Source: Lunularia cruciata
Lineage: Eukaryota > Streptophyta > Marchantiopsida > Lunulariales > Lunulariaceae
Direction: 5' to 3'
Assembly: GCA_948567375.1 (NCBI GenBank)
Contig: OX419762.1
Coordinates: 55,198,841 to 55,262,840, forward strand
DNA: 64,000 bases
Shown here: piece by piece, positions 9,961 to 20,498 of the stretch
Layout of the letters: each line of letters opens with the position of its first letter
Position numbering within the stretch: the stretch's first letter is position 1
Notes under the pieces: generated by a model
The model's database searches: none
What the model saw: only the letters and a program-made list of their open reading frames with translations
Told to the model about the DNA's origin: nothing
Position numbers and translations under genes: made by a program

Positions 9961-11013
9961 CACAATCCAGGTCAAACAGTTCAGGTCCATAGCCTGACCT
10001 AACACCTAACGCCTAGATGCCTTTGACATTACTGGAACAGCGGTAATACCGGTGCAAAAACCCATCGCCCGCTCTCTCTCATCAGCATTGGGCTCCACCA
10101 ACTGTTGTAACTATGAGTCCCAAACAAGTCCATGTCCTCCCTCTTGAAAAGCATGAGAGCCTGGGAAACTCATGAGTGTGGGAAATGCAGCTCTAGGCTG
10201 TCCAACTAGGTTCACCACTGCCATAGGTGACCTATCAGCCACTACCACTATCTGAGATTGATGTCCAGCATCCAAGATATCATCAACAAGAATGTGGTCT
10301 AGTCGTTGAATCCCATCATAACTACGATGTAGAACCTCTCTGGGTAAGAGGTTCGTCCACCAAAGACGAAGACGATGAGCCCGTGATCCCACTCTGGCTG
10401 CATCTAACAATACAGCAGGTCCCATCCAAGAATGGACCTGATGTGTACTCGCCACCACTCTAGTGCGAGAATCACCCATCAATGGAACATTCTCCAAAAG
10501 GTAAGCTGGAGAAACAAACTGATGAACCTGGAGATGTTGTAGTATCCGTAACATCTCCCAAAACACACCAGAACGAGAATCTTGAAGACCCAAACCGCGG
10601 CCCGCACGTGTATGTCCCTAACATGGCCATCCAAAAATCACCAAGTGAATAGGCCCATGTCTCTCTAGGTCATGCGCCCCCAGTAAGGAAATGTCTCCTG
10701 GTAAGGCCTTCTGGTAACCTCTGACTACTGACATCGCTAATAACTCCGGATACCGATAAGCCAAGTGTGCCACATGATGTAGAGAGACTCGCCTAGCAGT
10801 CTCATCTCTCTCTACATACAAGTACCTCTGTACTCGTATACTCGCTTGTAACACCGCAGCTAGTCCGGTGCTGATCCCACCAAACAACTCCAATAGACAT
10901 ATCCCCTCTACTGGATACTGCCAAGCAATGAGTGTGGTATCCAGAGGTGTCAAAGCAATCGCCTCTGGAGGCTCATCCTCACACTCATCCCCTGATGGTA
11001 CAAAGGCTCCACT
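9961..11013 (-). pseudogene. DNMT3/DRM-like C5-cytosine DNA methyltransferase domain inside the Pol polyprotein
   Basis: Methyltransferase motifs appear in canonical order in the pol frame. Motif I, LLELFGGISTGLAA, about 10,855-10,896, binds AdoMet. Motif II-like YLYVERD follows. Motif IV, HLVIFGWPC (ends at 10,621), holds the catalytic Cys, with a TAG at 10,618 at the expected Gln. Then come GLQDSRSGVFWEMLRIL, motif VI LLENVPL (Glu-Asn-Val at 10,486-10,494), motif VIII-like GSRAHRLRLWWTNLLP (about 10,340-10,389), ADERERAMGF, and the motif X-like end ASRR-VLGQAMDLN (about 9,980-10,015). WWTNLLP and the last motif recall the DNMT3 signatures FWGNLPG and LLGRSWSVP, so I place it near DNMT3/DRM, not DNMT1 or CMT. 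It would methylate DNA or cDNA de novo. Three or four TAG/TGA codons break this copy. Confidence 0.85.
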
Positions 11014-12348
11014 TCAAGCCTACTGCACCAACTGATCTGCATGTTGCTGCAATGCCTCCTCTGAACTCCACAATGGAACATCCAAGGTGGATGGAACAAT
11101 CCCACTCGTACTCCAAAGCTGAGTGATCTCCTCTGGTACTGCAGTATCCTCTGCATGGGCGTTCCCCTCCAACAAGTCACCAGGCCAAGTAACTGCACCG
11201 CTGAAAGCTAAAACTAATGCTGCCATGGTCCCGGACTGTAGTGAGCCAAGACAGCCACTACTAAAGTGTACTGGTAGGTGACATACCCGTCCCTCACCAG
11301 ACTGCCAACCAGGTCTATAAGAGGTTGTCTCCTCCCAATAGTCAATGCTGAAACCCATAGGGTATAACACTGCTCCCCCAACTAGCACATCATATGACTC
11401 AGCTATTGTCACAATAGCTTGAGCTCTCACCATCGAGCTATCAGTCGGATGACCAGGCTGAATCTGGACAACAAGCTCTCCACGTGTGATGTACTGTGTC
11501 GAACCACCACCAAGAGATGTCTGGATCTAAAATGGACACCTCTCCACATCGGTCTTCCGTAACTCCAGACCGACAACTACAGCCTTCCCCAACATAGAGA
11601 GCTACGCACCAGAGTCTAACAAGACTCTCTGTGGTGTATAGACCTTCCCTGAAGGTCCCACCAAACAAAAGATCCCCCTCTGGTTATCCAATAGGACAAC
11701 ACCAGGTGTAAACCGCGCTCTCTCAAAGGCCGGTCTAGTTGGCAACTCCTCCAGTCTAGCCGCTGCTGCCTGCCATAAACCACTGGTCGCTGAACGGATC
11801 CCATGCTCCTCAACCAAGTCAGCTCCACTACCAACCACCTCTGCTCTAGTAGTAGGAACTGCACCATCCCTACTCTCACACAACATGGCAGCCAACCGGA
11901 ACATTGGAGTTGGGTCAACTCCCAATGTAAACATGTCACTGGCTGAAAATAAAGGATGCCGCATAATCAGCTGAGCCGCCCCCAACATCATGCTAGACTC
12001 AGTCTGTGTAGTAGCAGGTGGCTGACTAGCAGGTACTCCAACAGGTACTCCATCAACACCTACCACACCTGCAATGGGACGTCTAGGAACCATAGATGTT
12101 GTCTGTAATGCCTCAGATAGCATGAAAGACTGGGGAAGTCTGACCTGTCTCCCAACCTCTCCTCTTTGTGGGTCCAACTCCACTGATGCTCCTCTAGGCT
12201 CTGGAGCACGTACTGCACTCCTAGTCATTGCTGCAGATGCATCCACCTGGCAAATGAAGTCCAAAGCATCTCTATCACCAGCATATGAGGTGGAAGCCTC
12301 AGCACCCGAATCTGATCTCCTCTGAGCAATAGCCATACTAGCCAATCT
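11014..12348 (-). pseudogene. Protease region of the DNMT gypsy element
   Basis: The pol frame from 12,348 holds an Ala/Ser/Arg-rich linker and then the retropepsin active site VLLDSGA at about 11,605-11,622, followed by a TAG where Gln is expected. Downstream, YDVLVGGAVLYPMGF has the place of the conserved hydrophobic-Gly motif of retroviral proteases, and DYWEETTSYRPGW continues towards the methyltransferase. The protease would process the polyprotein. TAGs at 11,602, 11,527 and 11,020 and a TGA at 11,014 interrupt the frame. It is joined in frame to both Gag and the methyltransferase. Confidence 0.75.
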
Positions 12349-13620
12349 CTACTCCAACTGCTCAATCCGAGTAGCCATAGCTGTGTCAGAAGTAAGGGCA
12401 GGAACTGCACCCCTACTAGGTGTAGATCCTCTACCACCTCGTCCTCCATGAACTGGAGCTCCTCTACTACCTGCCATAGCAGCCCTACCGCTCCGTAACT
12501 CCGGGTGTAGGTCGAAACACCGGTCACTAGTATGACCAAATCTATGGCAGTGCTCACACTGCCTCTGTGCTGGCTGTGATGCACCAAAGGTATCAGGTCC
12601 GCTGCCCTGAGTACACTCTCTCCTATGGTGAGGTCCACCACAAGTCCAACAAGCAACACCACCACTCACTGGCTGCTGCTAACCCAAAAATGAGGGTAAG
12701 GGTCTAACTCCACTAGGCCCTCCACTCGCTCCATAGGATCTGGGCTGTCCACCTTGTCCTCAAAAACCAATTGGGCGTGGTGCACTCTGCTGCACTCTAG
12801 AAGAAGTCACAACCGTGGATGAGGTCTCTCTACCAAATCCAGCTGTCACCACTCTCTCTTCCACCATGTTGAGCTCAATACACTCAACCAAACCAAAGAC
12901 TACTGCCAAAGTGGGCGAAGTAGCATGCAACAACGTAACATCACGAACTCTACGTCGCAACTCCCTGTCCAGTAACTCCCTGAGTGAAACTCATCAGCCG
13001 CCTCATGCGAGTGTATGCCTCGCGTAGGCTCTCTCCAGCCTTCTGCTGGAACTCCTGCAAGCTCCTCAGCTTGTCAGTCCGCACTCCCTGGTAGTTCTGC
13101 CTCAACCATAGGAAGAACTCAACCATGGGGTTAAACCCCGGTAGCACACCACCTCTTGCAGCGGTACCTCCACTCGTAGTAGCACTATCTCCAGCTAGTG
13201 CACCTCCACTAGCTCTACCAACACTACTCGAGCTAGAACTCATGGGTACAGCCAATCTACTCCTGGCCACCGAGCCTGAAGTAATGGAGACATAGTGTGG
13301 AGACCAATACTGTCTCCATAACTCAATCTCCTCCAAATGAGCTCTCCTGAACTCATGGTAGTCATCCATCGGCGGACCCTCCAGATGCTAAAACAACCCC
13401 TTCCATGCCATGAAGGGTGTGAACAAAGTCGGGTTCCGCATCTGCTGCAGATCACACCAACTATCAAACTCTTGGATGAAGTCATCCAACTCAATGGTAC
13501 CCACTGTACCAGAGTAACGCCTAGGGCCTTTGGAAGCCCCATAAATCTCGTCCTTGTCCTACAACAACGGTGTGGACACACCAAGTGCAATCTCAACTGA
13601 ATCAGCTCCTGTGTCAAACT
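12349..13620 (-). pseudogene. Gag with capsid and two zinc knuckles, DNMT gypsy element
   Basis: The N-terminal part (about 13,620-13,390) has GTVGTIELDDFIQEFDSW and NPTLFTPFMAWKGLF, followed by a TAG at 13,388 and HLEGPPMDDYHEFRRAH. The retrotransposon Gag core is visible in LRSLQEFQQKAGESLREAYT at about 13,010-13,080. After a frameshift near 12,955 come two zinc knuckles: CWTCGGPHHRREC (CX2CX3HX4C; about 12,613-12,651) and CEHCHRFGHTSDRC (CX2CX4HX4C; 12,517-12,558). Gag forms the particle and binds RNA. The knuckle region shares a frame with pol, separated only by a TAG at 12,349-12,351. Confidence 0.8.
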
Positions 13621-13807
13621 TCAACTCAGAATCAATCTCCTCCCTCACTGGGACCTGAGATACAGGCTGATACCGAGCACCACTCCGAGTAAACCTACTG
13701 CATACTGCAGGGCTAACTCCTCTGGAATCTCCAAAGAACTTCGTCGTGACCACGTAACTGCAATAGCAAACCTGAACTACCAACTGCAACCGCAAGTGCC
13801 ACACCAA

Positions 13808-15040
13808 GTGCTAACACCACCACCCACTAATGTAACTTTAACCGAGATAACAACACTAGGGGAAGGGCAACCTGTAACCTACCATCATAACACGCACTCT
13901 CATGGTCTGCAGGTCATCACTTCCTGCCTCACCGGAGAGAAACAAAGGTAGTCTGACTGGTCATCACTCCAGCCTCGCCATCGAGAGCACACCAGAGCAC
14001 CAACGCTCAAAAGTCAGTGCACCTCACACAAATGTGGTGCACAAATAGGAACCAGAGAATGGAGGGGATCCAATTACAAGAAATCTAAACAAAAACCCTC
14101 CATCTCATAACACAACACGGGACTGACTCTGCAACCATTTGGCATTTGACATAAGAGAGTGTTTGTATCTAAGTCCTAAGCTACTAGGATCACCAAGAAT
14201 GGGATCAAACTGCCTCTCCTAGCCAAAGCTACATGTGTAAAGATAACAGTGGCGCAGTCACTAGGACAACAAGTGAGGGTGGACCAGTTGGCTAGGGCAC
14301 TAGTCTAGGAACAAGAGATCTAGGGGTCAAACCCTATTGCGCACAATCTAGCAAGAAAGGCAGATTTTGCCAACCAATGACCAAGATCTACTCTAAACTA
14401 GCTAGCCTCACGCCACCAAGCTGGCTTGCTGGCCCTTCTAGGCCTTCGTAGCCTCTCAAAGCCCACAGCCCTATGCCTCAAAGCCTCTAAATGCCAAAAT
14501 TCAACCAAATGAGGCCTTTCTTGTTGCCACTTTGAAACCTCCTTCAAAATTGGCAAAAGTTCTCCAAATCTGCAAAAGTTCTCCAAACTAGCAAAACTCC
14601 TCCAAATCTGGCCCAAAATCTGACGTAAAATCTGACGTAAACCCTAAAGATGGCTGTCCGCCAAATCCCCCGCTAACTTTCCACTCGAGCCAAATTGACA
14701 AAACGGGTTTTTCCAAATTACAATTTCATGAGAAGAGCTTCCCAACTCTACCTTCAATTTCACTTTATGAGCCCAACTCGCAGCAAATTGGTCCTGCCTT
14801 CACCTCCTGAGCTCAAAATCACAACACTGCTCAAAAATTGCTCCTTCTTTGCTCAAAATTTGGCCAGCGCTTCCGCACACCGTCTGCCTAACTGCCAAAT
14901 CTAAATCACTTGAACGAGCTTCTGCACACTAGGGAAACACAGAACTTGAATCGAGCTACCACGATCCACCGAGCTTGGAGATACCACCAACACTCAACGT
15001 TCCTGCACTCGATTTCCCCCTGATTTCACTTTCACTTCTC
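13808..15040 (-). other. Leader of the DNMT gypsy element
   Basis: About 1.2 kb between repeat A1 and gag without a credible coding frame. Directly after A1 the coding strand reads CATCAGAGAAG. A standard tRNA-iMet primer site (TGGTATCAGAGC) is not intact, although ATCAGAG is present. The part at 13,860-14,090 is homologous to 30,600-30,800, and 14,250-14,345 has a tRNA-like look. Confidence 0.6.
14250..14345 (+). repeat. Possible tRNA-like/SINE-like segment in the leader
   Basis: CCAGTTGGCTAGGGCACTAG resembles a pol III box A context and GGGGTCAAACCCT a box B, about 40 bases apart. This could be the tRNA-related head of a SINE or a decayed tRNA gene. No poly-A tail or duplication is visible. 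Confidence 0.25.
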
Positions 15041-15488
15041 TGATGTAATCAGATTGCTTACACTCTCAACTCAACTCAGATCAGTACTTGATCTGTCACT
15101 CTATAAACTGCCAACAACTGGGCACTGATTACAGTCAAGCCACACCCACTCAAGCATAGAGAATCCAAGTGACGCTTGCCGGCCTCTGTCCACCATAGCC
15201 AGGAACTCGAAGGCTCAACATCAGAGAAGTGAGCTCTCTAGAGCTCACTTTGAAACTAAACCCCCTGGACTCGAGCTAGCACTGGAACCCTAACGGTCCC
15301 GCTGACGGCACACTCCACGGTGTGAACGGTGCAAAGTGACGGTGGGCCCCACCGTGAAGTTAGTACCCCGAACACCAAATCAGACTGTCGGAAAGTAGTC
15401 CTTGAGAAACTACTAGAATAACTCTAACTACTATCACTAGAGCTCCAGTGTCCAAGCAGCTAGATGCGGAACTACAAATGGCGTGACA
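15041..15488 (-). repeat. Split direct repeat A1 (448 bp, 5' end of the element)
   Basis: Homologous to 5,772-6,229. On the coding strand it starts TGTCACGCC at the target duplication and ends TACATCA before the leader. It should contain the promoter if transcription starts as in other LTR elements. The 106-bp B sequence is absent on both of its sides. Confidence 0.85.
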
Positions 15489-15580
15489 AATCTCCCAAGG
15501 AAATTTGTCAATATTTCAAAGTGCTCACTCAAATTCATCATCCTACTCCAAATCCATCATACTCTAGTGATAGTGAATAG
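15489..15580 (+). pseudogene. 3' end of the split coiled-coil gene
   Basis: After the AATC duplication the frame continues as SPKEICQYFKVLTQIHHP and ends Ser-Asp-Ser-Glu with TAG at 15,578-15,580. It is in phase with the frame that stops at the insertion point at 5,665, so both parts belong to one former gene. Confidence 0.6.
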
Positions 15581-16450
15581 GAGACAAACATGTAAGGTCA
15601 TTATGATCATAAATAAAGATGAGTTATAGATTCTTGATTAAGCCTCTTCTAATTGGTTGAGTGTCGCTCATTGGTGCTCAATGCCGCCAATGTTTAGTTT
15701 GCATCAATGGCAAGTAGCACAAGCTGGATTTAGGGCTCTGCTCAATGGCAGATGTAGGCATGGAGTGACGCTAAGTGACACTAGGTGATGCCTAGAGCTG
15801 CTAGAGTCCACCAATTTTCCACTAAATTCTTGCATGATGTGGGTGGTGCATGTAGGCACCAGGTGACGCCCGGTCTGATGCACAAGTTATATAAAACACA
15901 TGACAAGGAGGAAAGAAAATAGATATGAATAAAAGTGATAAATAGGAAAGAAATAGATATGAGTGATAAATATATATATATATATAAGTAAAAATGAATA
16001 GAAGATGTATATAAATGTGGAGCTAATAGAACTTGTGACTATGGTAGAGGAGAAAAGGGTGAAGAAGAAGAGGGAGATGCAACATGGTATCTACTTGTTG
16101 CTATTGCGTCCTCAAGTCTACAATGGTATATACAATGTTGAATCCAAAATGGACTCAATAACCACCAAAGGAGCCACTCACTATCATCCAAGTCTCTGGC
16201 CACAATACCACTAGCAAGAAGAGAATGTGGGTCACTATTATAAGACCTCAACCTATCAGATGTCCACTCCTCTTCTTCCCAAGTAATAGTAGGCCTATCA
16301 TCATGCACAAATTTGTCCAAAGCCCTCATCAAAGGGTCAAATGACCAAGAGCATGATGGGCTCTCTACCCTATAAGGACAAAAGTGGGTAGGGTGGATAG
16401 CACCATGTGGATGGTTCCTATAATCAGAGAGTGCATAACTATCTAGGATC
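15581..16450. other. Mostly non-coding flank with GTGACGC/AGGTGAC-type repeated phrases
   Basis: Around 15,680-15,880 phrases such as GTGACGCTAAGTGACACTAGG and GCACCAGGTGACGC recur. Similar phrases occur at 26,640-26,920 and 27,880-28,130. They may be subterminal repeats of a DNA transposon or an old satellite, which I cannot decide. Confidence 0.35.
16039..16450 (-). CDS. Uncharacterised protein fragment next to gypsy 2
   Basis: An open minus-strand frame of about 135 residues runs from the gypsy 2 LTR border leftwards. It has WSFDPLMRALDKFVHDDRP, a Glu/Trp-rich patch and a Ser/Pro-rich end. It may be the 3' part of the minus-strand gene whose other parts lie at 24.3-26.5 kb on the far side of gypsy 2, because orientation and position fit. 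I recognise no family. Confidence 0.35.
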
Positions 16451-17137
16451 CGCAACACGTATTTGTGCATGTATGTGGTATTGTGATATTTAACTTAGTA
16501 TTAAAAATACTTGAGAGATATTATTTATATAAAGATAAAGGATGGTTCTATATTAGTCATGATTAGCTGAATTTAGTCATAGCTAAGATAGTGGGGACCT
16601 TACTTTAGAAGTGGAAAAGATGAACACCACTCTTTTGGATTCTAGTGTGTTGACTTAACATTATTCTTAGGTATTTGGCTTTGAAGAAAGAGTTGAGAAC
16701 TCTTGGCCCCGCAAGCCTTTTTGTTTTGGATTTTTCTTTACTCCAATGATAGCCCATGTGAAGGAATCCTTGACTTAGTGGTTGGGTCAAGATAAGATCA
16801 CATTCTTAGTAGAATATGCCCATGTGGATGGATATTCCTTTATACTTTTTGACTTTACTTGAATTTTAGCCTAATAACTTGGGTTACTCCAATAATTAGT
16901 AACTTTAGTGCGTAACTATTTCACAATTATATGAACAAGGGATGAGGAGGTACTCATCATCCTTTCATTTGCAACTATCTTTCTCTCATTGAGTTTTCTA
17001 GTGAGCAATGTCTTGAGTCTTGGAGTATAAGCCTTGGAGGAGTATGATGGAGTTGGGGTTCCTTGCCTTCTTATTCTATGGTGCGCTACCATAATAGCCA
17101 TCAGAGGTTCATCCTCAATGAGAGATAGGCCGGCTCA
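16451..17137 (+). repeat. Gypsy 2, 5' LTR
   Basis: Begins CGCAACACG, a decayed form of TGTAACACC in the right LTR, and ends GGCCGGCTCA. It shares long blocks with 23,462-24,149, including ACTTGAGAGATATTATTTAT and GCCCATGTGGATGGATATTC. Confidence 0.85.
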
Positions 17138-18039
17138 CATTTTTCATTCCGTTATTAGGACCTCTCTAGGAGGCAAGATAATATTCCATGTACAATTCTA
17201 TATTAGATAGAAGGAGGCTATGAGAGCTCACTTGGAGAGAACTTTAGGGGAAGAGAGTGCTGAACTTATGTTAGAGAACTTGGACCTATTGGTATACCTT
17301 GTAGTTTATTATGATGTCTTTGAGGTGATTTTGTACATCTTGTACACTTGAAAGGATTTGGAGAGATGGTGTGAAGTGGATTGCAGATTTTGGGGATTAA
17401 GGTGATTTTAGGCAAAATCTCAAGTTTGAGATGTGGACTTGAAATTTCAACATATGATAGATTTGGTTATTTTTCAGTTAATACACTTGAAATTATTGTG
17501 AGAGATACTATGCGCACTAGGTTAGAATTTTTTAAAGTTGATAGGGTAAACTACTTTCGCAACTACATGCTCTCTAGAAAATTATACAGAGTTTGCCATT
17601 TCTTCAATTTTTAGTGGATTGCTCTAAAAAATTCCAAGAAAATTAAGTGTATTGTATCCTACCTACGGACATAAAAATAAGAGAGAGATAAGAAAAGATC
17701 TGAAAAAATTAGAAAATATCTGAAATTTTGCAAAGAGGGATGGACTTGAGTTGTGATCAAGTGTGCAAAATTTCAGAGGACTGTGACATACCGGTTGAGA
17801 GATTTGAGTGACATTGTGAGGAAAGACACTTCCTCACAATTTTATAGAAATGAAATCTTATGCATGAGGAGTTTGAGAGCAACAAAAAGCATGTTTGAGT
17901 GTTTAGATTCATCTTGCAAACATGGCATCAAGAGTGGAAATTGAGACTATGCAAGGTTCCCCAAGGGTTTGAGGTGATTGTAGGGGTGGATTGAGGAGAA
18001 GTGAGTTTAGAATAGAATTTGAAGAGAGTGTTGAGAGGA
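17138..18039 (+). other. Gypsy 2 leader
   Basis: No credible gene. No TGG-type primer site follows the LTR, so the primer site is decayed or unusual. Confidence 0.45.
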
Positions 18040-18389
18040 TCCAAAAAGCTACACCACTTGGAGGAAAGAGTGAGTCTAAGTGCTTTCTATATGGAGAGAA
18101 GGGACATGAGGCAAGTCCATGTCCATTGACCTTTAAGAGAAAGAGATTGAGGTAAAGGAGAGGATTACTTGACTTGGGTTTGCATGTTGGACCTTCTTCA
18201 CCAAGACTGGGAAGTAGAAGATCTAAGACTAAGGAGTTGTGTGAGGTTTGTGGAGTTGAAGGACTTCCAAAAAGACATGAGTATAGTGGAGTAAAAGCAT
18301 TTTTGGAGACTTTGGTGAAGGATCTTGGAGAGATTCTTAGTACAGCTATAGAAATATTGTCACCTTCATCAACTAGTTCTCAAGATTAA
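18040..18389 (+). pseudogene. Zinc-knuckle ORF fragment ahead of gypsy 2 gag
   Basis: The frame contains CFLYGEKGHEASPC (about 18,078-18,120), a CX2CX4HX4C knuckle with its second Cys changed to Tyr, and further on LCEVCGVEGLPKRH. In most gypsy elements the knuckle lies at the C-terminal end of Gag, not upstream. This may be a duplicated Gag fragment or a separate small ORF. A stop separates its two parts. Confidence 0.45.
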
Positions 18390-18615
18390 TGATGGAGATG
18401 ATCTTTCAACTTATGAATTAATTATCCATGAGGGTTTGATAATATGCACTCTAGGATTTGATGTTGTTATAGAAATCTTGGAGCAATTTGAACCTTTTGT
18501 GTTCCCTAGTGTGGATTACTCTCCAATGGTATTAGTCATATACATACTCTATTAGTTATAGAGTGAAAGAAAAGAAAAAAAAATTGAGAGAAAAGAAAGA
18601 TAGTGAGAGGTTAAG

Positions 18616-19511
18616 ATGTGGAAAATCCCGGTTTTCTTTGGCAAGGATGGAGAAGATGTGGAGGCCTTTGTGAGAGAATTAAAGAGAGCTTGCATAGGGA
18701 AAAATGAGAGGAAGAAGAATGAGTGGGCCTCATTATTACCAGATTTCTTTTAGGATGCAACACTTACATGTTATGAATCAGAATACCAAAAAAAAAAAGG
18801 AGAGATGGGCAAGAAGAGTCTTGGGAGAGTTTGACTTCAGCACTCATTGAAAAATTTCTTCTAGATGAGAGATTGATGAGTGAAGGTACCTTTCTCAATC
18901 AAGGGGATGGAAAGAAAGTGAGAGTCTATGTGGAAAGAGTGGAAAAATTAGAGTCCAGATTTTGCATAGTGTTGAGGAAAAGTGTGGATGATGTAGAGAT
19001 GACTATGATTGGTATAAAAGCTATGCTCACCAAGAATTTTGTGGGAGGATTGAGATCACAAATAAGAAGCAAGGTGAGATATGAGAAACCTTCTTCCAAG
19101 GTTAAAGCTACCAAGATTACAATTCGTATGTAGGAGAGTTTGGAAGGAGATGAGAGTGGTTTCGTGGTGAAGGAGGTTGTGCATCCTCCTCAAGGCTACA
19201 AGTATGGTGAAAATTTTGATACTTTGGTGGCAAGGGTTGCACCAAAAGTAGGAGTTGCTCTAGTTTTTGCACCTCCACCAAAAGATCCACTTCAAACCAT
19301 CACAGAACAACTTGCAGATCTCAAGATCAATGTGGTGCAACTATGGGAGAAGAGAGAGGTGGATCAAAATGTAAGGAGAGGGCCTAGGAGTTATGGAAAC
19401 TATCCATATAGAGGAGGCCAACCGGCCAACAATTTCAATGATAGAAATTTTTTTGGTCGTAGAGGAAGAGGTAATATCCAAATGAATTGCCCAAATTTCA
19501 CTTACTATTGA
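18616..19511 (+). pseudogene. Gypsy 2 Gag
   Basis: Starts MWKIPVFFGKDGEDVEAFV, a typical plant gypsy Gag beginning, with a stop at about 18,751. Continuing frames hold a Gag-like helical region (18,831-19,133) and a Gly/Arg-rich C-terminus with GRRGRGN (19,140-19,511), which would bind nucleic acid. The stop before CYESEYQ and the frameshift at about 18,810 show decay. Confidence 0.6.
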
Positions 19512-19664
19512 GGAAGGGGTTATGAGGGAGCCAATAGAGGGAAAGAGGGAGGTAGTGAAACCCAAGTGGCTCCTTATACAAAAAGAGGTAAGGGGAAAGC
19601 ATCTATATATGTGGTTGAGAGCAAGTATGAGAAAGGAGAGTGCTCAAACTCCTAGAGTCTTAAT

Positions 19665-20460
19665 TTGGAGCTTTTGGTACAAGAGAAGAAGAGAGCTCGT
19701 TTTGCAGAGGATGTGCACTCTTCTCAAGGATTTACTCCTAGCAAGGATACTCCTATTTCTACTAGGAGAACTTGCACCTCACCACCATCAACAACAAAGA
19801 CTCCAAGAAAGAAGTTGGGGATGGAGGACTTCTTGATATCAAAGCAACAATGTAACTACAATGTCTTGGAAGATGTTGGTAGTCACAACGCTAATATCAC
19901 AATGGGCCAACTGATTGCTTTGAATCCTACTTTGAGAAAGGAACTTAGAGGTGGTTTGAGTTCTACAAGGAGCAAGAGGAAGAATAAGGCAAAAGCTCCA
20001 ATATCAATGGGGGTGGTGGATGCCAAGCCAGCACCATGGGAGACTTGTGAATATGCCTCCAAGATTGATGTGAGAGTAAATGGTCAAAACATCAAGGATG
20101 CATTGGTTGATGGAGGATCAACAGTGAATGCCATGTCAGAAAGGTTAATGAAGAAGTTGGATCTGGTACCCTCTAGACCTTCAACATTTGTGGTAAGCAT
20201 GGCATACAAACAACAAGTTTGACCCATATGGATGATGGATAAAGTTGAAGTTTCAGTTATGGGAGTTCAAAATCTCATGACTTTCTAAGTCTTGAAGGAT
20301 TCAAGCTATGATTTACTTCTTGGGAAGCCATGGTTGCAAGCAGCACGCACAACTGATCAATGGCACAAAGGGTACTTGAGGATTGGGCCATCAAACCAAA
20401 GAGTCACAATTCTTGTGACTAACACCACCAACACTTCACATTTAGATACACTATCTTCTA
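19665..20460 (+). pseudogene. Gypsy 2 protease
   Basis: The active-site region reads ALVDGGSTVNAMS, a DGG in place of the more common DSG/DTG, followed by YDLLLGKPWL, the usual second protease motif. Stops occur at 20,221 (TGA) and 20,287 (TAA). The domain would cut the polyprotein. Confidence 0.65.
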
Positions 20461-20498
20461 ATAATTAGGAATCAGATTTAGAAGAAGGAGCTTCAAGT

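Larger units (their letters stand above)
5666..15488 (-). mobile_element. Ty3/gypsy retrotransposon carrying a C5-DNA methyltransferase and a PHD finger
   Basis: A 9,823-bp insertion flanked by the 4-bp duplication AATC (5,662-5,665 and 15,489-15,492). Removing it and one AATC rejoins the coiled-coil frame on both sides, which fixes the ends. On the minus strand the order is repeat A1, leader, Gag, protease, DNA methyltransferase, RT, RNase H, integrase, PHD finger, polypurine tract, then repeats B1-A2-B2. Gag-Pol is one frame except for two decay frameshifts (about 12,955 and 9,070). About twenty stop codons make it inactive. Most members of the gypsy superfamily lack both the methyltransferase and the PHD finger. 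Confidence 0.9.

Noticed and set aside
10618..10620. Stop-codon readthrough or an altered genetic code with TAG as Gln
   Set aside because: Many TAG codons at Gln positions would also fit reassignment, but TAG and TGA at expected Trp and Arg codons, frameshifts, and TAA, TGA and TAG stops in neighbouring relics fit decay by deamination better.
5666..15488. DIRS/PAT-type tyrosine-recombinase element
   Set aside because: The terminal layout fits, but the coding region has HHCC and DDE integrase motifs and a retropepsin, there is no tyrosine recombinase, and a target duplication is present.
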